From an uncultured Alphaproteobacteria bacterium (lineage in GTDB: Bacteria; Pseudomonadota; Alphaproteobacteria; Caulobacterales; Hyphomonadaceae), in the NCBI GenBank assembly GCA_903831485.1, contig CAIKXW010000043.1:1-13424 (forward strand): 13,424 bases of DNA, in the 5' to 3' direction. The position numbers and the translations under genes are program-made. The notes under the pieces are model-generated. The model saw only the letters and a program-made list of their open reading frames with translations. It was not told the DNA's origin and searched no databases. Shown here in pieces: positions 1 to 7,251 of the stretch (position 1 is its first letter; the number at the start of each line of letters is the position of its first letter).

Positions 1-1232
1 GCCGTCTCGCCCGGCCGGTAGACGCCGCGCTCGGTATAGACAAATGCGTCCGCAGCCAGCGACGGCGCCCGACCGCCGACATCACGCTCGGTCAGATCGA
101 CCGGCGAGCGGTCCAGATCGAGGATCGCGAAATCGCCGTTCGGCGCATAGGCCATAAGCATGCGCGGCGCGAGATTGCCCTCGCCCTTCATGATAGGGCC
201 GGAGAAGCTGACCCGCCCCGTGCTATCCGTATTGCCGCGCGCCAGAATCTCGTTGTTCCGCGCCACCAGCTCCAGCTTCACGCCAGACACGGATTTGGCC
301 GTCTGCAAGGACCGCACTGTCGCCGACATACCGTCGACGCCCGAATAGGTCGTCAGCGCAAGGTCTGTGATCACCAGCCAGCGCTTGGCGCGCGCTGCCT
401 CGTTGGGAATGTCACCCGATGCGTCGATCTGGTCGAGCTCGACGAAATAGGCGCCCGGCTGCAGCTTCGGGATCGCCTTGGCGATCGGGAAGACGGTGGT
501 CTTCGCCGAGTTGGCTGATCCCGGCGTGTCGATCTCGCCGGTCCACAACTGCTCGGCCACGTCGTAAACTTCCGAGCCGTAGTCCATATAGCCCCAACCG
601 CCGGCGCTATGCGAATAGCCCTGGGAAATGGTCTTGAAGGCCAGCGCCCGATCCGTGATTCGCGAAATGGTGACTTTCACCTTGTCGACGTTCACCGTCT
701 CCAGCGCGAGGCCGTCTGCATCGATCCGCGGCAGGATCACGCCATCGCCCTTGAATCCGACATAGGCGGGCCGGTCGCCAAACGCGATCGCCACATCCTC
801 GTCGAACGGCAGCGTGCGCCCATCGCCCGCCGGCAGACCCGAACGGATGCGGATCTCGCGATCGCCCCCAAATGTCAGGCCGCCGAGGCAAAGGTTTGAT
901 CCTTCGACCGACAGCGCGATCTCGGGTCCGTCACCCATGTCGACGTACGGCCGATAGTCCGTCTGCGGATTGAGACCGGCCGAAAAGCCCAGGCAGGCTT
1001 TCGGCTGGTCTCGCGTCACGTCGATCGTGTAGCGCAGGAATTCGAACTCGCCCGACCCGCCCGCGCGCGGAGCATTCGCCTGTCGTGTCTCAAGCTGTGG
1101 CCCCTGGTCCTCGCCAAGAACTGCCTTGGCGTCATTACCCCCAGCCGGCCCTCCGCATGCGGAAAGCGCAATGGCAGCAAGCACGCCCGCGGCTGCAACA
1201 GCCACGGCGCGCAATGATTTCGTGGACCCCAC
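1..1232 (-). CDS. Bacterial alpha-2-macroglobulin family lipoprotein, N-terminal part (runs off left edge)
   Basis: An open frame runs on the minus strand from a GTG at 1232 to the window edge, about 410 residues, with no stop. The start is set by a strong AGGAGG about seven bases upstream of the GTG. The N-terminus is a lipoprotein signal: basic residues, an Ala/Val-rich core, then lipobox LSAC with the lipidated Cys at about residue 26. A long beta-rich region follows. At residues 399-410 comes the motif YTERGVYRPGET, the MG2-domain hallmark of bacterial alpha-2-macroglobulins (YfhM type). Family members are usually over 1,500 residues, so only about a quarter is visible, and the thioester region, if there is one, lies outside the window. 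Known role of the family: a periplasmic, membrane-anchored protease trap, often beside the penicillin-binding protein PbpC gene, which would be to the left if present. Family assignment is firm; substrate and partner are inferred. Confidence 0.9.
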   Translation of the reverse strand, partial: MGSTKSLRAVAVAAAGVLAAIALSACGGPAGGNDAKAVLGEDQGPQLETRQANAPRAGGSGEFEFLRYTIDVTRDQPKACLGFSAGLNPQTDYRPYVDMGDGPEIALSVEGSNLCLGGLTFGGDREIRIRSGLPAGDGRTLPFDEDVAIAFGDRPAYVGFKGDGVILPRIDADGLALETVNVDKVKVTISRITDRALAFKTISQGYSHSAGGWGYMDYGSEVYDVAEQLWTGEIDTPGSANSAKTTVFPIAKAIPKLQPGAYFVELDQIDASGDIPNEAARAKRWLVITDLALTTYSGVDGMSATVRSLQTAKSVSGVKLELVARNNEILARGNTDSTGRVSFSGPIMKGEGNLAPRMLMAYAPNGDFAILDLDRSPVDLTERDVGGRAPSLAADAFVYTERGVYRPGET

Positions 1233-1278
1233 GTCGTCCCTCCTGAACCCCCAGCCACTTTTGAGTGTGCTGAATTTA

Positions 1279-1303
1279 CCATAGCGTGCGCGCACCACTA
1301 TGG
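1279..1303. repeat. Imperfect inverted repeat upstream of the alpha-2-macroglobulin gene
   Basis: Arms CCATAG and CTATGG enclose a perfect inner palindrome GTGCGCGCAC, with one unpaired base on one side and two on the other. It lies about 47 bases upstream of the GTG start at 1232 and downstream of the tRNA on the same strand. No T tract follows on either strand, so it is not a typical intrinsic terminator. It could be an operator over the promoter of the lipoprotein gene or a transcript-end hairpin for the tRNA. The repeat is seen directly; any function is a guess. Confidence 0.35.
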
Positions 1304-1382
1304 AAGGCCACGCAAGGCACAAGCTGCTGAAAAACAGTGAGTTTGGTACGACTCCCCGCACGAAATGAGGCTCTGGGGGGCG

Positions 1383-1457
1383 TGGTGCCGGATGAGGGGA
1401 TTGAACCCCCGACCTTCGGTTTACAAAACCGCTGCTCTACCGCTGAGCTAATCCGGC
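1383..1457 (-). tRNA. tRNA-Thr (anticodon UGU)
   Basis: Read on the minus strand, the gene starts GCCGGAT and ends ATCCGGC-A-CCA, giving a perfect seven-base acceptor stem, with CCA encoded. The D-arm sequence is TTAGCTCAGCGGTAGAGC and the T arm is GGGGGTTCAATCCCC. The anticodon loop is TTTGTAA, so the anticodon is UGU, which reads ACA and, by wobble, other Thr codons. Length is 75 bases including CCA. It is a single, isolated tRNA between divergent protein genes. An ORF crossing it on the same strand is a translation artefact. Confidence 0.97.
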
Positions 1458-1487
1458 GAGGCTTCCCGTGAGAGAAGGCCGCGGAGG

Positions 1488-1516
1488 GGAATAGGCGCCT
1501 CCAGCCGCTCACGCAA
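1488..1516 (-). promoter_or_regulatory. Candidate promoter for tRNA-Thr
   Basis: On the minus strand, TTGCGT (1511-1516) and TATTCC (1488-1493) are separated by 17 bases and end about 30 bases before the mature tRNA 5' end at 1457. Spacing and position fit a housekeeping-sigma promoter with a short 5' leader. The boxes were picked by eye and match the consensus only in part. Confidence 0.4.
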
Positions 1517-1650
1517 GCCCGGCGCCGCCGACCGCAAAATACCCCCGGACTGCCACATTCCGCCCGGAGCCCGCCCCATCGGGAACTCGGAGGAACTTTC
1601 ATCTCCGCAAGACCGTTACCGAACTGAAGGCTGGGCGCTGGGAGGCACAC

Positions 1651-2037
1651 ATGACCCGATTGACCGCAACGACCATAGGCGCCGCGATGATCGGTTTCTG
1701 CGGGTTCATCGCCGGCTCGGCGACCGCTCAGGCCACTTCCCCATGCCCGAGCCACGAGGCGGTGGTCTATTTCGCCCCGGACTCGGCCGTCCTGAACTCG
1801 CAGCAGAATTTCGCTGTCGTCAGCGTGGCCGAAGCCGCGCGCACCTGCGGCGCCAAGGGCGTCCTCATTCAGGCAAATGGCGATGGAGAACGCGCCCGGG
1901 CCGTCGCCACGGCCCTGAGCCAGCGAGGCGTCCAGGCCACGATCGTCGCGCAGCCCGCGCTTGGCCTGCCCGGCGACACCATGATCGCCCGCTCGATTAC
2001 GCTGCGCGTCGCGACGCAAACCAGCACGAGCAGCTGA
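1651..2037 (+). CDS. Small exported protein with a degenerate OmpA-like domain
   Basis: 128 residues. A GGGAGG six bases before the ATG supports the start. Residues 1-27 are a signal peptide ending near AQA. The mature part, about 100 residues, follows the order of an OmpA C-terminal domain: strand VVYFAPDSAVLN (residues 38-49), helix, a second strand VLIQANGDGE (71-80), a helix RARAVATALSQRGV, then a last strand SITLRV. The usual peptidoglycan-binding features are missing or changed: the GHTD-type loop is ANGDGE and the N-x2-L-x2-R-R helix is shortened. Two cysteines, at 32 and 66, could form a disulfide in the periplasm. It is probably a periplasmic or envelope protein that may not bind peptidoglycan. 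OmpA kinship is inferred from pattern only. It is followed 86 bases later by the methyltransferase gene on the same strand. Confidence 0.7.
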   Translation: MTRLTATTIGAAMIGFCGFIAGSATAQATSPCPSHEAVVYFAPDSAVLNSQQNFAVVSVAEAARTCGAKGVLIQANGDGERARAVATALSQRGVQATIVAQPALGLPGDTMIARSITLRVATQTSTSS

Positions 2038-2123
2038 ACCTCGCGGGCCGATTCGCCAGAAAGCTGGCCCTCCACGCCGTCCATGCTACAAGCCGCGCCA
2101 AGTCGGGCGGGAAGCGGAACAGA

Positions 2124-2822
2124 ATGGACAAGAGAATTCTCGGCCGCATCTATAGTCGGCTGATTCACAAGTACTTCCTCAACGACATGTACCTTGACCT
2201 GCGCGTGCGGGCCAAGAAGGACACGGTCGATTACATAGAGGCCAATCTCAAGGACGCCATGCTGTGCCAGGGACGCAAGCCCCTGATCGAACTTTGCATG
2301 AACCGGGAGAAGGAAGCGAAGCTCAACGGCCTCATCCTCGAGTTTGGCGTCGCTGGCGGAACGTCAACCCGCATCATCGCGAAGAACGCCGAACCTCGCA
2401 CGGTCCACGGCTTCGACTCGTTCGAAGGGCTTCCCGGCGACTGGTCGGGTACACACGAACAAAAAGGTCGGTACAGCCAGCACGGCAAGCTCCCCCGCGT
2501 GCCCAACAACGTTAAGATTCACAAGGGCTGGTTCGATCAGACCCTCCCCGGTTTCCTCGTAGCGAACCCCGGGCCGGTCAGCTTCGTCAACATCGATTGC
2601 GACGTCTACGACTCGACGATCTACGTCCTGGACCAACTCGCGGACCGTATGCGCGTGGGCACGCTGATCGTGTTCGACGAATACTACAATTACCCGAACT
2701 GGCGCGAGCACGAGTACAGGGCCTGGCAGGAATTCGTTGCGGCGCGGAAGATCAAGTACCGGTACACAGGCTTCTCGACGATGCGTTACCACGCGGCGGT
2801 GCAGATCACGGCGATCGGGTGA
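2124..2822 (+). CDS. TylF/macrocin-O-methyltransferase-type SAM-dependent methyltransferase
   Basis: 232 residues from the ATG at 2124, preceded by a weak GGAAGCGGA. The same frame is open further upstream, but that part is the shadow of the previous gene. SAM-binding motif I is LEFGVAGGTS (residues 72-81). GFDSFEGLPGDW at 96-107 is typical of TylF-like enzymes, which bind SAM through the acidic end of the second strand. NIDCDVYDS (156-164) and FDEYYNYPNW (184-193) carry the acidic residues that bind a divalent metal in this family. Known members O-methylate sugars or other hydroxyl groups in antibiotic, glycan or polysaccharide synthesis. No glycosyltransferase or biosynthetic cluster is next to it, so the substrate is unknown. 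It is cytoplasmic, with no signal or membrane segment. Confidence 0.88.
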   Translation: MDKRILGRIYSRLIHKYFLNDMYLDLRVRAKKDTVDYIEANLKDAMLCQGRKPLIELCMNREKEAKLNGLILEFGVAGGTSTRIIAKNAEPRTVHGFDSFEGLPGDWSGTHEQKGRYSQHGKLPRVPNNVKIHKGWFDQTLPGFLVANPGPVSFVNIDCDVYDSTIYVLDQLADRMRVGTLIVFDEYYNYPNWREHEYRAWQEFVAARKIKYRYTGFSTMRYHAAVQITAIG

Positions 2823-2843
2823 AGGTGGGGTGACCCATCAGCA

Positions 2844-2859
2844 GCGGAACGTCCTCCGC
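2844..2859 (+). terminator. Possible weak terminator hairpin after the methyltransferase gene
   Basis: GCGGA and TCCGC are separated by six bases, 21 bases after the stop codon, and are followed by a short T run (ACTGTTTGC). The stem is only five base pairs and the T tract is poor, so it may be chance. Confidence 0.22.
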
Positions 2860-2921
2860 ACTGTTTGCGGCAGCTGGTAGCATGATTTCGGAGTGCTACG
2901 CTTCTGTCCCGGAGACCTCGC

Positions 2922-3572
2922 ATGGTTTGGGACACACAACCCCCCGCGATTTCGGCGCCTGTCATGCCGTGCGCAGACCTCAAGCCTCAGCGTATTTGGG
3001 TGGGCGCCGAACCCACCGTCCTGCGCTCTCCCGATTGTAGATGGATACTGGCCTATCGCTCAACCTCCGGATCGGCTTCGGCATCCCCCATCAAGGGGCC
3101 TCAGGTCGCCGAGATGGCGACCGTTGCGGACGCCGCCACAGGCAAGGTGGTCGCCACTTTCGAGATGTCCCGAAGCGCAAGCCTTCACTGGCTGGAGGAT
3201 GGGACGCATCTGATCGTGAATTACAGCTCGGGCAGTGGATCGGCAGAGCCGCTGGTCATCCGGCTGCCGTCCGGTCCCGCCGCAACTCAGGCTGCCGCTC
3301 CGATCGATCTGAGCGAGGTCGTATTCGGTGACGTGCTGAATCGCATCGGCAAGTCTTCAGTGCAGGTCTACCATTTTTACGTATCCTTCACTGCCGACAA
3401 GGACGATCGTGTCCTGGTTTCGGCTCAGCCAGTCTACACCTTGCGAGGTGAAACCGGCCCTGGCGGGTCAGCCTGCCTGATCTACAGCATCGACAAGGCC
3501 ACGTTTCGCGATGCACGTCTGATCGAACAGCTACCCGAGAATGCGCCCTGTCCGAATGGCCCTGCGGAATAG
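2922..3572 (+). CDS. Hypothetical beta-rich protein, propeller-like
   Basis: 216 residues. GGAGA lies six bases before the ATG, and an in-frame TGA closes the frame a short way upstream, so the start is well placed. I do not recognise the family. It is rich in predicted beta strands. The stretch LRSPDCRWILAYRST (residues 34-48), then VADAATGKVVATFEM (68-82) and a W-L-E-D-G-T-H-L-I-V-N run (90-100), resembles successive strands of a WD40- or TolB-like propeller blade, but 216 residues is too short for a full propeller. No signal peptide or membrane segment is visible. Four cysteines are at 17, 39, 185 and 210. It sits between the methyltransferase and metG on the same strand, 54 bases before metG, and could be a lineage-specific protein. 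Codon use is like that of its neighbours. Confidence 0.7.
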   Translation: MVWDTQPPAISAPVMPCADLKPQRIWVGAEPTVLRSPDCRWILAYRSTSGSASASPIKGPQVAEMATVADAATGKVVATFEMSRSASLHWLEDGTHLIVNYSSGSGSAEPLVIRLPSGPAATQAAAPIDLSEVVFGDVLNRIGKSSVQVYHFYVSFTADKDDRVLVSAQPVYTLRGETGPGGSACLIYSIDKATFRDARLIEQLPENAPCPNGPAE

Positions 3573-3626
3573 ACTGATCATGCTAGCGGGCTGGCAATCT
3601 ATGCCGGGCGGGGCTACATCGCGCGC

Positions 3627-5351
3627 ATGGCACGTATCCTCATCACATCCGCCCTGCCCTACATCAACGGCGTCAAGCATCTCGGCAACCTTGCCGGCTC
3701 GATGCTCCCGGCGGATGTCTATGCGCGCTATTGCCGAGCCGCCGGGCACGAAGTGCTCTTCATCTGCGCCACCGACGAGCACGGCACGCCTGCCGAACTC
3801 GCCGCCATCGAGGCGGGCCAGAGCGTGGCCGACTACTGCGCCGAGCAGCACGACATCCAGAAAAATGTAGGCGCCGGATTCCACCTCTCCTTCGACTGGT
3901 TCGGCCGCTCCTCCAACGAACCCAACCGCCGCCTGACGCAACACTTCGCCGACGTCCTTGAGGATAACGGCTTGATCGACGAGCGCACCTCGAAACAGGT
4001 CTACTCGGTCGACGACAAGCGCTTCCTGCCGGACCGCTACGTCGAAGGTACATGCCCCAATTGCGGCCACGAGAAAGCCCGCGGCGATCAATGCGACAAC
4101 TGCGGAACACTTCTCGATCCGGTCGAACTGATCAACCCGTACTCGTCCGTCTCCGGCTCCCGCAATGTCGAGATCCGCGACACGCGCCATCTCTACCTGC
4201 TGCAGACGAAGATGCAGGACCAGGTCCGCGCCTTTGTCGATGCGCGCGCCGCCGACTGGCCCAATCTGACCACGTCCATCGCCTACAAATGGCTCGACGA
4301 AGGCCTGATCGACCGTTCGATCACGCGCGACCTTTCCTGGGGAGTGCCCGTCACGCGCAGGGGCCACCCGCGCCCCGGTTTCGAGAACAAGGTCTTTTAC
4401 GTCTGGTTCGATGCGCCGATCGAATACATCGGCTCCACCGTCGAATGGGCTGAAGCAACGGGCGGCGACTGGGAACGCTGGTGGCGCACCGACAAGGGCG
4501 CGGACGACGTCACCTATGTCGAGTTCATGGGCAAGGACAATGTCGCCTTCCACACCGTCAGCTTCCCCGTCACCATTCTCGGCTCAAAGGAGCCGTGGAA
4601 ACTCGTCGACAAGCTGAAAGCGTTCAACTGGCTCAACTGGTATGGCGGCAAGTTCTCCACCAGCCAGAAGCGCGGCGTCTTCATGGACAAGGCACTGGAG
4701 CTGCTGCCCGGCGATTACTGGCGGTGGTATCTCACCGCCAACGCGCCGGAGAGTTCCGACACGGCCTTTACCTGGGAACACTTCAAGTCGACGGTGAACT
4801 CCGACCTCAACGACGTGCTCGGCAATTTCGTCAACCGCATCACGAAATACGCGGCCGCGAAATTCGATTCAAAAGCCCCGGAAGGCGGCGCGCCCGGCGA
4901 GCACGAAGCCTGGATGGCGAACGAACTCGCTACCCGCCTGCCCGCCCTCATCGCCCATTACGAAGCCATGGAATTCCGCAAGGCCGCCGCCGAAACCCGC
5001 GCCATCTGGTCCGCTGGGAACGAGTACATCACCAAGGCCGCGCCGTGGACGGCCTACAAGACGTCTGTCGATCAAGCCGCCGTCGGCATCCGCACCGGCC
5101 TCAACCTTGTCGCCCTGTTCGGCGTGATCGCCCAGCCGATTATCCCCGACACGGCGCGGAAGATTCTCGATGCCATCGGCGTGCCTGAAGGCAATCGTAG
5201 CCTCGACATGTCGAAGCTTGGAGCCAGCGGCTATTCCGCACTCCTCGACGCCCTTCCGCGCAGCATGACAATCGCCGTGCCGCCACAGCTATTCACCAAG
5301 ATCGAAGACGCGCACGTCGCCGACTGGACCCAGCGCTTCGGCGGCGGTTGA
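3627..5351 (+). CDS. metG: Methionine--tRNA ligase
   Basis: 574 residues. It charges tRNA-Met with methionine in the cytoplasm and is essential. The N-terminus [21 protein letters not shown] is the start of the class I catalytic fold, with the HIGH signature present as HLGN (residues 18-21). A zinc knuckle, C-x2-C at 143/146 and C-x2-C at 156/159, marks the four-cysteine E. coli-like form. [25 protein letters not shown] and [10 protein letters not shown] are conserved family blocks. The KMSKS loop is KFSTSQ (342-347), a variant. The anticodon-binding helical domain follows (about residues 370-540). There is no C-terminal EMAP/Trbp111-like tRNA-binding domain, which many MetRSs also lack. The start is set by homology; no clear ribosome binding site is seen. 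It converges on the MFS gene with 36 bases between the stops. Confidence 0.97.
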   Translation: MARILITSALPYINGVKHLGNLAGSMLPADVYARYCRAAGHEVLFICATDEHGTPAELAAIEAGQSVADYCAEQHDIQKNVGAGFHLSFDWFGRSSNEPNRRLTQHFADVLEDNGLIDERTSKQVYSVDDKRFLPDRYVEGTCPNCGHEKARGDQCDNCGTLLDPVELINPYSSVSGSRNVEIRDTRHLYLLQTKMQDQVRAFVDARAADWPNLTTSIAYKWLDEGLIDRSITRDLSWGVPVTRRGHPRPGFENKVFYVWFDAPIEYIGSTVEWAEATGGDWERWWRTDKGADDVTYVEFMGKDNVAFHTVSFPVTILGSKEPWKLVDKLKAFNWLNWYGGKFSTSQKRGVFMDKALELLPGDYWRWYLTANAPESSDTAFTWEHFKSTVNSDLNDVLGNFVNRITKYAAAKFDSKAPEGGAPGEHEAWMANELATRLPALIAHYEAMEFRKAAAETRAIWSAGNEYITKAAPWTAYKTSVDQAAVGIRTGLNLVALFGVIAQPIIPDTARKILDAIGVPEGNRSLDMSKLGASGYSALLDALPRSMTIAVPPQLFTKIEDAHVADWTQRFGGG

Positions 5352-5387
5352 TCGCGCACCGGACTGGGCGAAGACCGAACGGTTGCG

Positions 5388-7091
5388 TCAGGTCAACGGC
5401 CTGCCTTTTGTTTCCGGGAACAGGAACAGGCAAGTGACGATGCCGATGATTCCGAACACGACCGGGTACCAGAGGCCGGCGAAGACGTCTCCGGTCGCGG
5501 TGGCGATGGCGAAGGCGGTCATCGGCATGAAGCCGCCGACCCAGCCGATGCCGATATGGTAGGGCACCGAGAGAGCCGTGTAGCGCACGCGCGTCGGGAA
5601 GAGTTCGACCAGGGCGGCGGCCATCGGGCCATAGAGCGCACAGGCGCCGATGACGAGAACGAGGAAGCCTCCGACTATAAGGGGCCAGTTGAACTCGGCG
5701 GCCTGGGCCTGGAACTCGGCGGGCGTGGCGGGGGACTTGATCGGCGGCGGATAGCCGGCGGCTCTCAGGGCGGCGGCGAGACTTTCGTTGATGCCTTTGG
5801 CGTGTGCCTCGAGGGCCGTTTTTTCCAGGCCGACCGCATCGGTCGCGGGCGTGCGCGCATCGGCATTGTCCCCGATCTGGACCATGGCGGGTGAACCGGC
5901 GGGCTCATTCGAAATCGAAAAGCCGATGCCGGCATTGGTGAGATAGTAGCGGGCGATGTCGCAGCCGGTCTCGTATTTGCGGCCGCCGAGCAGGTCGAAC
6001 TGGAAAGCGCAGGTCGCGGGGTCGGCGTGGATGACGACGGGCTGCTCGCGTTGCGCACTCAGCAGCGCCGGGTTGGCGCCGGCAGAGAAGGCCTGGAAGC
6101 AAGGGATCATCGCGACGACCGACAGCACCATGCCCATAATGAGCACGGGCTTGCGGCCGACGCGGTCCGATAACCAGCCGAAGAAGACGTAAAGCGGGAT
6201 GGAGATGAGTGTCGCGCCCATCAGCAGAACGTTGGCCCAGATGCCTGGCAGCTTCATGAAGCGCTCGAGGAAGATCTGCGTGTAGGAGAACACGCACCAC
6301 CATATGGCGCCCTGAGCCATGAGGAAGGCGAAGATGGCGAGCAGGACGAGGCGCAGGTTTTCCCATTTGAGGAAGACCTCGGCGTAGGGCGCTTTCGAGA
6401 TCGTACCCTCCTCCTTCATCTTGAGGAATTCGGGACTCTCGTGCAGGCGCAGGCGCATCCAGATCGAGATGCCGACGAGGATGGCGGAGGCGAGGAACGG
6501 GATCCGCCAGCCCCAGGCGAAGAACTGTTCCTCGCCCATGGCCGCGCGCGTGCCGACGACGACGGCGAGCGCGCCCATCAGGCCGAAGGCGGCGGAGGAC
6601 TGAATCCATCCGGTGGATTCGCCGCGATGGTTGGGTGCGCAGTGCTCCGCGACATAGATGGCGGCGCCGCCGTATTCGCCGCCGACGGCCATGCCCTGCA
6701 GGATGCGCAGCAGGACGAGCATGATGGCGCTGAAGCCCAGCAGCTCCTTATTGTCCGGCAGCAGACCGATGGCGAAGGTGGCGCCGCCCATGATGATGAC
6801 GGTCGCGAGGAAGGCGCCCTTGCGGCCAAAGCGGTCGCCCATGCGGCCGAAGATCAGCGCGCCAAGCGGGCGGAACAGGAGGCCGGCAGCGAACACAGCG
6901 AGGGTGGCGATCGTGGCATTGGCTTCGCCGATCTCGGCAGCGTTGAAGAATTTCGCCGCAAAGACGCTGGTGAGCGCGCCATAGACGAAGAAGTCGTACC
7001 ACTCAAAGGCTGTGCCTGCGGCCGACGCCAGCACAACCGTGCGCAGCGGCGTCGTTGGCTTTGCAGCCGCCTCCGGCGTCGCCGATTCCAT
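5388..7091 (-). CDS. MFS transporter, metabolite:H+ symporter (MHS) type, with a large periplasmic insertion
   Basis: 567 residues; AGGGAGAG precedes the ATG. It has twelve predicted membrane segments: six in residues 20-215, then 7-9 at about 247-335 and 10-12 at about 469-560. MHS hallmarks are FEWYDFFVYG (29-38), the loop 2-3 signature GRMGDRFGRKG (82-92), LRILQGMAVGGEYGGAA (128-144), NHRGE and HESPEF (217-222), and the repeat GWLSDRVGRKP in loop 8-9. Relatives such as ProP, KgtP and ShiA are proton-coupled importers of about 430-450 residues for osmolytes, dicarboxylates or shikimate. The excess here is about 130 residues between segments 9 and 10 (336-468), on the periplasmic side by topology, holding Cys361 and Cys377. 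The substrate is not predictable. It is divergent from the M61 peptidase gene, sharing a 160-base intergenic region. Confidence 0.92.
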   Translation of the reverse strand: MESATPEAAAKPTTPLRTVVLASAAGTAFEWYDFFVYGALTSVFAAKFFNAAEIGEANATIATLAVFAAGLLFRPLGALIFGRMGDRFGRKGAFLATVIIMGGATFAIGLLPDNKELLGFSAIMLVLLRILQGMAVGGEYGGAAIYVAEHCAPNHRGESTGWIQSSAAFGLMGALAVVVGTRAAMGEEQFFAWGWRIPFLASAILVGISIWMRLRLHESPEFLKMKEEGTISKAPYAEVFLKWENLRLVLLAIFAFLMAQGAIWWCVFSYTQIFLERFMKLPGIWANVLLMGATLISIPLYVFFGWLSDRVGRKPVLIMGMVLSVVAMIPCFQAFSAGANPALLSAQREQPVVIHADPATCAFQFDLLGGRKYETGCDIARYYLTNAGIGFSISNEPAGSPAMVQIGDNADARTPATDAVGLEKTALEAHAKGINESLAAALRAAGYPPPIKSPATPAEFQAQAAEFNWPLIVGGFLVLVIGACALYGPMAAALVELFPTRVRYTALSVPYHIGIGWVGGFMPMTAFAIATATGDVFAGLWYPVVFGIIGIVTCLFLFPETKGRPLT

Positions 7092-7188
7092 GCGTCTCTC
7101 CCTCGACCCGTATGTGACCCCGCGCGGAAGACCTGCACTAGATCGCTGGGTTCCGCCAGAGGCCGCAAGCTCGTTGCAACTTCGTGCG

Positions 7189-7216
7189 TTGAATTTCGCG
7201 TCTCAGGTGTTCTAGC
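7189..7216 (+). promoter_or_regulatory. Candidate promoter for the M61 peptidase gene
   Basis: TTGAAT (7189-7194) and TCTAGC (7211-7216) are 16 bases apart and end about 35 bases before the TTG start. The region between the two divergent starts (7092-7251) must hold promoters for both genes. This is the best pair I can see for the plus strand; the match to consensus is weak. Confidence 0.25.
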
Positions 7217-7251
7217 CTCGTCTCTCGTCTAAGGATTCAGGGATCAGCGCT

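Noticed and set aside
1276..2019. A 247-residue minus-strand frame with the peptide SSAVEQRFCKPKVGGSIPSS
   Set aside because: That peptide is the well-known translation of a tRNA gene; the frame crosses tRNA-Thr and then the antisense of the OmpA-like gene.
1743..2123. N-terminal extension of the methyltransferase frame back to 1743
   Set aside because: This part overlaps the OmpA-like gene in another frame and is Arg-rich; the family N-terminus fits the ATG at 2124.
3531..4553. A 340-residue minus-strand frame opposite metG
   Set aside because: Antisense shadow of a strongly conserved gene; its Val/Asp/Gly-rich composition is typical of reverse frames in high-GC DNA.
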